Assembly (NCBI GenBank): GCA_022605955.1
Contig: JAKCOZ010000018.1
Span: 6,828,001-6,892,000, forward strand
Reading direction: 5' to 3'
Length of the DNA stretch: 64,000 nucleotides
DNA from: Rallus limicola
Taxonomy: Eukaryota > Chordata > Aves > Gruiformes > Rallidae
The notes under the pieces were generated by a model. That model was not told the origin of the DNA and did no database searches. It saw nothing but the letters and a program-made list of their open reading frames with translations. The position numbers and the translations under genes were made by a program. Shown one piece after another: positions 48,528 through 61,068 of the stretch. Numbering within the stretch: the first letter of the stretch is position 1; each line of letters opens with the position of its first letter.

Positions 48528-51500
48528 CTTTTCGGAAGCTGAGACATAAATTTCTTCATAAAAAGTACTTAAATGAATGGGATTTTATATGTTTAATCAC
48601 ATATTATTTAGTGTGATTCATTTTTGATTTTAGCAGATTTTTTTCTATAGCACAGTATGTGTTTGGGACTGATTATCTGAAAATGGACAAAACTAACTTT
48701 CAGAGCTTCTTAAACCTGTTCCCACATGATATCCATTATATTAATGATTTTTCAACCCCAGATTTCATGGCTTAGAAGCTTTGTCCAGTGCACAGTTGGC
48801 TCTGAGACAGGATGGCAATCTGAAACCTGTGCTTGGCCACTGCTTTGGTCCATCCATGGGGAACTTGGGAAAGATAGCACAGAAAGATTTGGTCAGGGAA
48901 GGTGTCTGATCAGAAGGCAATTCCCCCTGTCTTCTTCATGCTGTATACCCATCAAGAAGGGTTCACCTTGAAAGTAGCTGATTTCTGACATGGGGAAATC
49001 TCTGGGATTGGTTATTCAAAAGAAGGCAGGCTTTTGGCTTGGAACTGTAACATATGGTCACATCTCAATCGTGTGGATTCATGCTCTTGCTTTCATGTTT
49101 CAAGACATAGGAAAGAAAATAGGTGAAACCACAATTAAAATTAGTATGAGAGATTGTATATGTGCCTATCAGCATGCATGCTGCTTTTTCTTTGTGGAAG
49201 GTCTGAGAAGGACCTGAATCCTAAGGTTTTGATAAACAATATGCATTTTATTAATAGCATTAATAATAGTAATATTATTTATTTATGTTTAATATTTTCT
49301 GGCAAGAGTAAGCTGTCTGTGTAACCACAAACCCATTTAGTGCTATCCAATGTATTTCTCTGTGGTCATGATGGAGCTAGCAGTTTTAGCGTGGCCTCCC
49401 ATGACAGGCTGAGACTGATGAACCCCTTGGCATTACTTCAAGGCTAACATTATAATCCTAATGATATTTATTCAAGGTCTGATGGTTCAATTGAATATGG
49501 CATATCAGTCAACATAATGGGGTAATTGGGCAAATATTAAAACTGAAAGTTCCTCTTCTATTTATGTCCTGACATTTGGATGATCCTTCATCCACCAGAC
49601 CCTGTTGTAGCCCTATGGTAATGCTCTCTGCTATTTTTCCTCATTTTCCATCTCAGTCTGAGCATTTCCAATTCTGCAGCCAGTTTCCCATGCCTAATTT
49701 TCAAAACATTCTGGAGCCTTTCAGATGTATAATGTATCTTTCCATTCCCAGTATCTGCTACACCAGGCAGCTTTGTAAGTTGGTACTTCGTAAATCACTT
49801 TGGAACACCTTGTACATAAAAACACTATCTGAGAGAAAATTTTATTCACTGTCTTGTTCAAGTGAACTACCACAGCAAGCAATTTCTGCACAGCCCTCTG
49901 TCACAGCTTTTGTGTTAGCTTTTTAAGAATTTCTGTTGTCTTTTTCAGCATAGGTTGATGAATGATAAAGAGAATAGACAAGCCTGCAAATTGTATAGAA
50001 TGTCAAGATGTCCTTATTTGAAACATCTGACTTGGGTAGAACTTGGAATGCTATTTAATGTATTCAGAATTGTGCTTTTGAAAAAGAAAGTAAAATACTT
50101 TTAAACTATCTTAGTTTAAATGTAGATTAATATTTTGTTGTCAGAAGAGTAAAATAATGATGCTGGTCACTAATAACACAAAAAGTTGGGAAGCCCTAAG
50201 GCATAGTAAAGAATGTATTGTCAACCTAGTCCCTCAAAAGACATTTTACAGTGCTGCCGTTATTCTGTTTTAACAAATAATTCCATTTACAGAAAGTGAT
50301 GATAGGTACAAGATTTTTAAAAATACAAAGTATGTTTTAAGCATCACTTGACTGTAAAGAGATATTTAACAAAGATTTGAGCTCTTCTGTTCCATACCAT
50401 GTGAGAGACCCAGGGCACGTCCCTTGGGTAAGAGTGTAGGAATGAGGTGCTTGTGTTGAGGTAAGGAAAGCCAGTAAAAAGAGAAGAGACTATTGAAAAG
50501 CTGCAAGCAATGCTTGACTTAACAAAAGGTTACATAGAAAGGAAGTTCAAGACTGTTGTAGGCAGTATAAGAGGTAGAACACATCCTAAAATGGAAGAAA
50601 GACAAGGTTGCAAAGAGGTTCATATAAGGCTACAGACTCTTTCTTACCATCACGTATTCTGTTTCCTGGAATGTTTTGCAGTCCTTCAGTCAGGTACACA
50701 GTGCTTCGGTAGTGCACATAAGTGCTCTGAAGTAATGAGAACAAGGTAAAACAGATGTAAAGTTCTCTGCACTGAAAGTGTGGAGCATTTCCTTTTTCAA
50801 GTGACTTTCAAGACAATACTTTGAATGTCATAGCTGGATTACATGACTGCAGATCAATACAGAAGAAAATCACTCCTAGCTGACAGTGTTTCTCTTCTGT
50901 TTTCCAAACTGAAATTAGGAAAATATATAATGTAGTTTGTCCTTCATGGCTCATTGCCTTGGCTGACTAGTTGGGTAGCATTATATTTAGCAGAGAAAGC
51001 TTAATGACCCATGGTTCTAATTTATAAGCAAGAAATTAGTTGTTTGGGTTTTTTTTAAAGGCTATCTGAAGAGCGCTCTTTAGATTTCCTGCCTAGACCT
51101 TCTGACAGTCAAATCATGGTAGCATATTCTGATACCACTTGTTACTATTTATTTGTTTATGTACTAAAAATATAATGCCTAGAATTATTACCCTTATACA
51201 CAAGAGTGGTGAAATGCTTGTATTCAGTTTTGGCTGATGTGAAATCTGTCCTTCAGTTGTGTATGAGCATGTGTGTTTTCCAAGGGGAAAAAAGACTTCT
51301 CAAATGCTCATTGACCCAACACTTGATGTGTAAACAGGGGATGGAAAGTTCCACTTCAGTGAAATAAAAAAAAGTGCTATTATTATTATTATTTTCATTA
51401 ACTTCATTCTTGCTCACGGTGGAAAGTATCCAGAATCCATTCTATGGCACCATATTGTCTTTTGATTAACTGCTTTTATTCTTAATATGGTAAAGAGGAT

Positions 51501-53356
51501 TAATCCCTCCTGATACTGTAAATGTGTTTACTGCCCAACGGAGCAGCTGCTGTACAAAATTTAACACCATAACTGTATTTTGTATTGAATCTCTCTTTGG
51601 GCTTTGTGGGTGTTTTGGTGGGTTGGTTTGTGGGTTGTGGGTTTTTTGCTGGAGCTAACTTTTAAATGGCCTCCTTGTAACAAAAAATAACAGCCTTTGG
51701 TTCTTGTCATTTCCTTCACCTGAAGAAGATTTTTTTATTATGGTGATAATGATCTCTCATTAGTCATGGGGGGTTTGGTTTTGTTTTTCCTGGAACTACA
51801 TAGAAGCAGGGGATGTTTTCAAATCACTCAGTCCTTATCCTAGACTTAAAGACAAACTCTAAGGTAGTAACAGTGTTTCTCCTTGACAGATGGAATTTAG
51901 GATGGATTAAAAGGTACTTGGGTACAAGTAGAAAAGACACATTTTTGTAAGCCATGTCCTCCCCACTTTGAACATGAATGTGTAAGTCTCAGACTATGTT
52001 GGAAGTGAGCTCTGAAATATACTTAAATTGTTCTAGTTCTAAAATAATTTTAAAGCTTCTCAGTCCTTGTGTTGCTTTATCTATTCGTTTTAACTAATCT
52101 CTACAGTTAGTTAAAAAAGAAACAGAAATTCCTGATTTGAGACTTGTAAAAGAAGGGAGGAAAGTAGAATTCTCAGACCCTCCAGGTCCTATTGCTTTAT
52201 GAAGTAGCTCCTCTTCAGCACCCTCAGTGCTTAACCTACATTCAGGAAGTCATGCATGTGTCTTTGTCATTTATGTTGTAAAGACAAGATTTGAGGTTTA
52301 GTCGTGTCTTTGATATCTGCATTGGCACTTGAGACTGTGGTTTTCCCCTGATACCTAGATGCAACTTCCAGTAGCAGGATTATATCATTGAACAAAAGTT
52401 TCCTTCTGTGACATGAAAAAAGAGGGATATTTCTAGAGTTTTAAAGAAGTTCCAACTTGTGTATCTGCAAGCTATTGCACCTTTCAGTGTTCAACACTTG
52501 CTCAGACACCTTTATTTTTCTAAGCTTTTTTTTATAAAGAGGAAATGGCAACTGAAATCTAGAAAGTTGCCTTAGGGGGAAATGTAACTAGATTTCCTGT
52601 AGTAAGGATGGAGCCCTTCTCCTAAGCTACTGCTAAACTGTTTGCTCATCACTTGTCTAAGAAATAAAAGTGATTAGCCTCTCCTGAGCTAACTGAGCTG
52701 TATTAAAGCCGTCTCCTTCCCCCCTGCAAACATTTCCTTTGGAGGTATTGTTATTTGAAACACTGGAATGTTCATAAGTATTCATTAATATGCAATTCTC
52801 TAGGACCAATCTGTCAGAAGTGAAAGATCCAGACTGACACAACTTCCTCTTGTCTACTATGATTGTGCACTTCCACTCAATTTGTCTTCCTGAGCTAGGT
52901 ACTAATTGGTCTATATTTTTCATGGTGACAGAGGATAGACAAAGAAACAACTTTCTTTTAATCTCCTTTTAGTACTTGATAAAATTATTCATTATACTTC
53001 TACACAGAATTTAGTTTATTAGTAATTGAATTATATTTCACCCATTTCTGTCAATTTGTCTTTATTCCATACTGGTAGTGAAGACCAGCTATGTACAGTA
53101 CAGAAAAACACAGATCATAGATAACATACCCTTTAAAATTATGTATTTTAATCAGACATTGACATCTGCTATGGACTATGCATGCTTATTTGCACACCTG
53201 CAGGCTATCTGATATGAAGAAACCCAAAGTATCTGGAGAATTTGTCTGCAGATGGGGTTTAGTTGTTAATATAGCAATTGTTCAAAATGTATAAAATTTG
53301 TAAGAATTGTAAAATTTTTATGCCACATAGATTCTATGTACTTAAAAGCTGTTCAT
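48528..53356. other. Single-copy noncoding sequence
   Basis: No gene or transposon recognised. It contains a short ATT repeat (51379-51393) and a T/G-rich low-complexity patch (51600-51650). The frame at 49576-49926 (116 codons) has no domain I can name. Confidence 0.55.
51379..51393 (+). repeat. (ATT)5 trinucleotide repeat
   Basis: Five ATT units following AAAAGTGCT. A short microsatellite. Confidence 0.8.
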
Positions 53357-53405
53357 GACCTGATGATCTCTCAAGGTCCCTTCCAACCCCTATGATTCTG
53401 TGATT
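53357..53405 (+). mobile_element. CR1 LINE, 3'-terminal scrap
   Basis: Only the last ~49 bp of a CR1 element remain: GATGATCTCTCAAGGTCCCT, then TCCAACCCCTATGATTCTGT and GATT. Short severely truncated insertions like this are typical of CR1. Confidence 0.88.
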
Positions 53406-56400
53406 ACATAAATAACACCTTCCCCTTCTGTTGATTTTCTTAGTTGATTGAAAGCTAAAAGGAAAATCTTGACAATATTAAAATCTTTGAGAGTGGAAGA
53501 GGTTTCATTGAAATCTAAATCGGTTTATAACAATATTTAGGACTCACAAAGGACTAAACTTGTTATCCATGAAGAAAATACATGGTGCAGCAAGCTCATT
53601 TTGGCTCAGGTGTATGTGAGGAACCTCACATCAAACAGAGGACAGTGAATTTCACTAAACATTCATAGGTAACTATAATGATCTTGTTCTGGAGTTCAGT
53701 TTTATTCACAGGCTTTAAGAATGAGAATGAGATGACTGCAGAATCTTGAAGTTAAGGATCACATTAACAATTTTCCATAGCAGTGCTGAAACTTCATCTT
53801 CCAGGTTGTACAATTCACTGTCATTTTGTACTGCTCTCCCTTATCAGAAGAGCACTCTCTCAGGAAATGAGGCTGGGAACAAGACCTGTGTTTTATGTTA
53901 GTAGTTTCTCCTGTCTTAAGTTACATGTATGTGTTCTATTTTTTCTCATTGTTCTGTTGCTTTCAGGTAGATGAAAGGGCTGAAACAAAAAATGTGAGAG
54001 AGAACTGAATTGTGTATGGGGAAGAAGAACAAAAAGAGATTTTTATTCCGAGAAATGTGATGTGCTCCGCTTCTTACACTATGCATCCCTTTGATCTACT
54101 GATTGTCCTTGCAAAGTGCAGCTTTCTTTTTTGCATCTACTAAACTCAAGGATGCAGCATGAGAGTCACTAGTGCCTCCCCTTCAGCTACGCCAGTAACA
54201 CATGAAGAAGGGACTCATTCCTGTAAGTTGCAGCAAATGCTGGAGCTGTGTCACTTATACTGCAAGACCCTTTCTGGTATGCAAAACCTGACATGTTGGT
54301 GCTGGGAGCAGGGAGCCAGAAGCCTTTCTCCTTTAGAGTCTTACTTAGGTCTTGGTATTTGGTCTGGACTGTGAATGTTTATTTGTTCACCTATAGGCAT
54401 CTCATAAAAGGACTTGCAGGGCTCCAGGGCCTGTGTCTGGAAGCCAGATGTGTAACCTGTTTTATAGCTCTGTATCATCTGGAAGAAACTCTGCCCTGTG
54501 ATTTTTACCTGGTTCCCAACTGTCTTGCTTTCAGTGTCTCTGTCAGGAAAAATCCGTTCCACTCTCAGACTCATGCTATTTGCTTGAAAAAAACCCCTCT
54601 GCTTCACACACTGTAGTAGTGTCATGAGTTTGTTCACTCCTGAAATAATTTGGCTAGGCAAATGAGCTGAATTATAAAATAAAGTTACTATGAGCATACG
54701 TGGGTTAGAGAAATAGAAGAGTGGGATTGGAATAGGAGAAAATGCTCTACCTGAGCAGCATGACTTTCATGCAAACCCCAGGGGAAAAGTTTGGAGGGAC
54801 CAGAGCATGTCCCTTGCTGAAGAACTGCCATCCCACCAGCTATGATCTGTTTTACAGCTGGTCAAATGCAATGACTCTAAACCTTGTGGCTTAATTGTTC
54901 ATTTGGCAGCACTATCACTGTGAGATATTGTACAACCTTTTACTGTAATAATAGTTAATCACACACATAAATGCTACATTATTACTGCTTGGTAATAAGG
55001 AAATCCTGCCATACTGTTTGACCACCAGACATGATGCAGTGACATTGCACTCACTCTGCCAGTTTTCTTTGGCTGCAGAAGAGGGGCTCTAATATCAGAA
55101 AAGAGGGGCTACACCAGATTTTTATTTTTTTTTTAAAGGTAGGGTGCAATCTCTGACATTCTGTTCAGTTTCTGACCAGTAAATAATCCTTTCCAATTTT
55201 TGCCCTTCTTATCAAGAGGGTGAGATGCTCAGATTACTCTGAACGCATTAAAGCATCATGATCTGCCTGGTTTTGGTGGCCTGGGAATCTTGAAGACCAG
55301 CGAAGTGGTTGAGGTAACCAAGTAGGGAGGCTTACTTGGTTGGCATGACCAGAGAGGTTTTGCTTTAATGTGTTCTGTAAGTCCACTGTGTTCCACTGCC
55401 TTTATAGAGCTGCCATCAAAGAAAATCACCTTAATTGAATTTCATCCATTCTCTTGATCTAAAGAGTGTTGCTATTACTTCTGTATTATCACTATTTTTT
55501 CCTCTGATCTTTTGAGGTGAGACCTTTATGTCCTTAAGGATAATAATGGGAAATAAAAGGTAAATGGGTTTGTTTTCGTAGTGACACAGAAGGTTACCGC
55601 CTGGTAAATAAGCCTTGTGAGAGTATTGCTGAGATATTTAGTATTTTGGTAGTGAAAAATATGAAAAAATTAATTGGCATGAGCTCTGGTTTTGGCATTG
55701 CTATTTTGTTGCCCAATCAGTGGTGTTTATAACAGCATCAGAGAGAAGTGTTGGCCTTTCTTCTTCGCGAATGGGTTTAAACTGTCAAATCTCAGGAAAA
55801 TAATGCATCCTCTACTATAAGGCTTTCGACCTACCTTGTTAAGTTTTCTGTATCTGCAAGAAGTAGAAGTAACAGGATTAGAAACTGAAGTCTGGTCTCT
55901 TCAGAAGCAGGATGATCCTCCCCACTCCCATGATCCTCTCAGCAGAGCCCTTGACAGCTCCCTCCCTAGAGTATTGCTCTCTTTCACTTTCTTCAATACC
56001 ATGTCATTCATTCAGCTAATTGGGCAGTTTTAACTAGGTCAGTCGACTCATTCTCTGGATCTGTCTGGCAAGCAGAGGTAGATGTAAGAGTGCAAACTGA
56101 AATATGTCGGATTCTGTTGGCTTTAGCCCTTGATTTATTGTCTGTTAAGATGGAATTGGGCTTCAGTTTCTGTCAAACCGAGTGCCATAAGCTGGAGCCA
56201 CACATGCACAAATGAAGAAGTGTTTGAGAGCCATTTGTCCAAATTTTGGCTGTCTTTCAATTGTAACTCCTCCTTGGCCTATCACGTATGTATTGATTGA
56301 ATAATGAATTAATGAAGAAAAACAGCTGTTCTTTGAGCTAGAAATGCAGTATACTGTTGCCAGACCAAGTAACATGCTACCGAGAAAAAGGGAAGCACTC

Positions 56401-59400
56401 TGATCTCTCGATATTGTAACATAATACCGCCTACATCAACAGGATATTAAGTAAAGATAAATGATGGTGGAATCATGGACAGCAATGGCTTAGTGGGAAA
56501 ATTGTCTTTTTGTGTTCCAGTTGGCACTGAAGAGGTTCACGGTGACTTGCTGTGGTGTGAATGAAATGGCAAACCTGCAACTTGGACATCTGAGAAGGGC
56601 AGGGAATTTATCCCAGCAGTGCAGATACAGCTAGATTTTCATCTTGTATAAAGAGGCGGCTACTTGCACAAAGTGAGAAGGAACCTCGGTAAAAAAAGAC
56701 TTAGTGATGCATTGCTTTTCTTTGGCTTGGAGCTTCTAGGAGTCTCAAGTTGGTAATTTAACAGTTTAATGACGCAAGTAAGAGTTAAACTAGCTTAAAA
56801 GTATCAGAGTTAGGGGTTGATCTGGTTCATGACATAATGATTTTTCCAAACAATTTACTTAATTCAGCAGGATATTTTAGTGTAGGTGAGGTAGTCTAAC
56901 ATAGCGAGCAGGCAAATGTAAAGCACGATTAAACCAGCTTCAAAATCAGCTTGAAAAACAGTTCCTGCAACTTGAGAGCAGCATGCTAGATAAGTGCTCA
57001 GTACAGTAGTGAATGGAAGCTATAGTCCAGAGACAAATGCTTGTTTTAATAGGACAGTTGTCATAAAATCCTACAGTCAGTGGAAAAAGGAGGAGCAGCA
57101 AAAAGGTAGCTTAATTATTTTTTTTTTATTCTGGCATTTTATATTATATTTATATATTATCTTTTTTATTCTGGCATTTTAAGTGAAGTGCTGCAGTAAA
57201 TATATTTATTAGCAGTCCGTGGTGGCATACTCAGAATAAGCAGGCATGCCCTCTTACTATCTAGATCCTTTCCAAACTACTGATCACGAAGGGATACCAG
57301 TCATAGAACAAACCTGTAGCAGAATGAAAACTAGAAGATATCTTCCAAATACAAGCATGTGCACACATCACAGATTTATACTGACTTTCCTGCTATTGGC
57401 AGTGGGCATCCATGGGAACAAAACACTTAACAAAAAAAGGGCACATGTCTTCATGATTAGATCGCCACCTCGGTAACAGAGAAGATAAACATATTAATCT
57501 CTAAACCTTATAAACTTACTCTTTCAGTAGTGTGTTAATAGAAGGAGTGTGTTAATTAGAAATGCATTTGTTTTCTCTCCCATTGAACTGGAACTATGTC
57601 AGGAAAAGAAATGAGCTGGAAATGGAAACCCAGAGTTTGAAAATGATGTTAAAGTCCATGGCTGTGTGAAGAGCAAGCAAGTCAATTCTAGTTAATGTCT
57701 TGTTCTTTCAAGCTCTCTTTTTTTGTTATTGTTGGATTATGGGGTATGGTGTTGGGTTTTTTTCCAAGCTTCTTATTCCTAACTATAATTTCTGCTCAGC
57801 AACTCAACGTGTTTAGCATTTCATTTCAAAGATGAGACTTGTACCTTCTGTGTCAGTGTGCCTCCCCTAAGGGAGTCTGCCTTTCCCAGACTAAATGGAG
57901 ACTTGTAGCTAGTGTCAGCTTCAGTATCACTAGCAGCTTTGATGGTCTCTGGTTTGCTTCAGCTCCTGTAAGGCTGCACTTCTTTCACCCTCAGGGTTGG
58001 TGGTAGATCTGAAGGGTCAGCATTGCTATAGAACAACTGACCAGCCAGCTGAGTGCCTGAGGAATAGTGATCTCTCTGCAGGAGCACTGACCTATGCTGT
58101 ACGCTAATGCAAGAGCGTGGTAAACCTCTGGCTACCAATAATGAAAAATTCATTTCTGTAATCAGTCAACAGAAAATACGTTGTGCAGCTGTAAACCTGG
58201 ATTTTGCCTGGGACACATGGTCCTTCTGATGCTGCAACTAGGCTTATCTAACTTCATAGTATCACTAAGGGTGTACCAGTGCGTCTGCAAAGTTATGCTT
58301 TGTAGAAGACACTGAAGAGTTAAAATACTTAACTCCTCCTTCTCTGAAGGGTTGTTTTAAAATCCTGGTTATATGGCACATGAAAACTACCTTGACTGGA
58401 CCCAGAAATTAACCATCTCATCCCACAAGTCCCTCACCAAGTAGTTCAAGTTCCCCAGCACTTTTGGCAGAGTTTGGCAGATAATGTTTTTATAGGTCCT
58501 ATGCAAAGCTGGGTGCCTCAGTGGGGGGAAGGAGGCAGATCTTCTTGTGTTGGTACTTGCGATGCTATCAATCCCATGAGTAAATCCACTCCAACTTTCT
58601 AGCTGGTTCACCCTCTGCATGACTGATTATTCCCTGTCCCTTAGTGATATTTCAGGAAGCAATCAAACATGTTAAAAATAACTATCTCCTATCATTTATT
58701 TTTATGAATTTGTATTATTTTGGGCAGCAACTACTGACTCAGTTGCTGGCAAGGGAGAGGTGTCATTTTAAGTAACTCAGGCCAAGATTTGAACAAGAGT
58801 GAGACTATTTGATAAGATGTCAACAATGAAGGTTGTAGCCTTGTCAGTGATGACATTACAAGTTCTATCATGTCCTGTGCAAACTGTCATAACCTTTAAA
58901 CAGGGGCTTCAACAAGATGAATTGTTCATGTCAAATAAAGTGATGGGTCAGAGCTAGGCTGGAATTAATGGAAAGTTCAGTAGGCTCTTATTTTCTGGGG
59001 TGCTAAATCAATTTGATGATTTAATAAATAAATAACAAGATTTCTCTAAGACTCTAGTACCGCTGCTTTGAGTGAAGAACCTGACTTTGGGACTTGAGGA
59101 GTCATAAAGGCAGAATTTTAATGGTTCTGTGTACTGTGCCCCCCACCCCCCACGCATCATTTCTTGAACTGGAGAAAACATTTTCATATCATAAAATTTT
59201 TCTGCTGTTGAAATAATTTTTCAGGTGACCCTACCAACCATTTGTTTACAGTTTTGTTTTTATTTGAGTGAAATTCTGCATTTAATTTAAAAGTCAAAAG
59301 AATATTCATTGTGTTCTAAGATTTCTTCTTCCTTTGAATGGGCAGAAAGGCCTGGAGTACATGCAGAAGTTAAATGCATAAACAAATGCATCTTGATTCA

Positions 59401-59927
59401 CATGTCTGATCTAAAAGCAGTGCACCAGATGGTGAAAGCCTTCTGCTTTGCAGAAAAACAGCTGCAATTCACCCTTTATGTTCCTGAGGATATTAGGTTG
59501 AAAAGCTAAAGCCACCTCAAAACTGAACGGAATTGGCCTAAGAGAGAGTGCAGCTGGTACACCGAAAGGAATATGAGTCAGCTCTTCCTAGAAGTGGAAG
59601 TTGTCTTCTCTGAATCATGAAAGTTGCTATCTCAGAATCAGCTATTCACTTAGAGCTGTTATGTAAAAGTAAAGTCCATCACCAGAAAAAGCACTGAGAA
59701 GCTGATGGAAGAGAGGTGACACACATAGCAAGGTGTGCCATTTTTAGCCAGTGCACAGTAGAGATTGCAGCCATTCATTTGTAACTGTTCGTATCCATAC
59801 AGGTGATAACAGCTACTTATTATTTGTCTTTGTTAACAGCTAAGGGTCTTTCATCTTTTTTCCTGCAGAGTGAACCATTCTTTTCTAACACTAGATGTAT
59901 GGCTTAATAACTTCTACTTTGCTCGGA
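53406..59927. other. Single-copy noncoding sequence
   Basis: No gene or transposon recognised. Open frames of up to 122 codons occur on both strands near 54159-54697 and mutually overlap. A 20-bp direct repeat lies at 57122-57181, and interrupted C runs lie at 59139-59151. Confidence 0.55.
57122..57181 (+). repeat. 20-bp perfect direct repeat, 40 bp apart
   Basis: TTTTTTATTCTGGCATTTTA occurs at 57122-57141 and again at 57162-57181, separated by 20 bp of A/T-only sequence ending in C. It probably arose by local duplication or slippage. Confidence 0.9.
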
Positions 59928-60013
59928 CACTAGAATGGCTTCTGATGTGTTTTCTAAAGCATCCTTTGGTCACTAGAAGGGCATCTGATGTGTTTTCTAA
60001 AGCATCATCTGTG
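59928..60013 (+). repeat. Tandem duplication, two 43-bp units
   Basis: Units 59928-59970 and 59971-60013 both start CACTAGAA and share TCTGATGTGTTTTCTAAAGC followed by ATC. They differ at about six positions, so this duplication is older than the one at 48464. Confidence 0.88.
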
Positions 60014-61019
60014 CAAGCTTTTAAAAATCTATTTTTATATTTGTTCTTTGATGTAAGAGACTTTTTTTTCCCACCTAGCTTATAATACATGAAAGGCAAA
60101 AAAGATAAAGGTGTAATAAAAATTTCCAACTGGTTGGAATGGCAGGTTCTTTCCATTAAAAGAATACAAAGGTTTTCATATGGATTTATACTAATATCTT
60201 AACAAATTGACCTTGTGTTAAAGATTTTAAAACTAATACACATGTTATAGCAGAGAACAGACACTTTGAAACATCCTCATCAAGTTATCTCTTTATGAAA
60301 AATAATGAGGCTTTTTGTTTCTAAAGGTATTTCATAAAAATATCCACCTTGATAAACATACTATAGAGAAAGTAACCAGAGTTAAGATAATAGTGAACAA
60401 CTTCTGTGACAACCACTCAAGATGACAGACAGAACCAGTTGGCAGTGCTCTAGCTAATGCTCCCCATAGCTATTATTCACATTTTTTGTCTGCTGTGTCT
60501 ACTCTTCTTTTCCTGCTTTATATACATTGACTTATTGTCACTATATCTCTTGAGGGGGTCTTATTTTCCCCTCCAAATGATAAAAAATCCACACTTGTTC
60601 TTATTTTTGGGCCATCCAAAAATAGTCTTTATAGCTTTCAATATTGCTGTCTTTCAAACTGCATCTAAGGAATGAGTTGATGTTCGTAGATCTCATTGTG
60701 CCTTAATGCTTATTGCTGCTTTTTATGATAGAGGAACTGAAATGGGTTATCAACCTCAAACTTTAAAGAAACTCTTTTCTGATCATTGATATCCATTCTT
60801 TTCAAAATAGTCTCCTCACAGCTGTAGTAGTCTTCCACAGAACAGTGCAGCACTGCCATAACACAGTGCAATAATATGGTGGAGGTTTCCTGTTTCTTTT
60901 TTCACTTGCTTAGGTTTTGCACATGAGGTTATCCAGTGAGGGCAAGAACCTGGGAGTCTATAAGTGCTTTTTCAGAATGTATTTTTACTGATATTCATTT
61001 ATATGATGCTTAAATTATT

Positions 61020-61068
61020 CATTATATATGCTGCATCAATGATATGCATTTAAGCAGCATATATAATG
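61020..61068. other. Perfect 15-bp inverted repeat (hairpin)
   Basis: CATTATATATGCTGC (61020-61034) pairs perfectly with GCAGCATATATAATG (61054-61068). Within the 19-nt interval, AATG and CATT can add four more pairs after a 3x3 internal loop, leaving a 5-nt tip. Flanks do not extend the stem. It could extrude as a cruciform or fold in RNA. The stem is short for a microRNA precursor. Confidence 0.8.

Noticed and set aside
61020..61068. MicroRNA precursor
   Set aside because: The stem is only 15 bp plus 4 bp after an internal loop, and the flanks do not pair. No seed I recognise is present.
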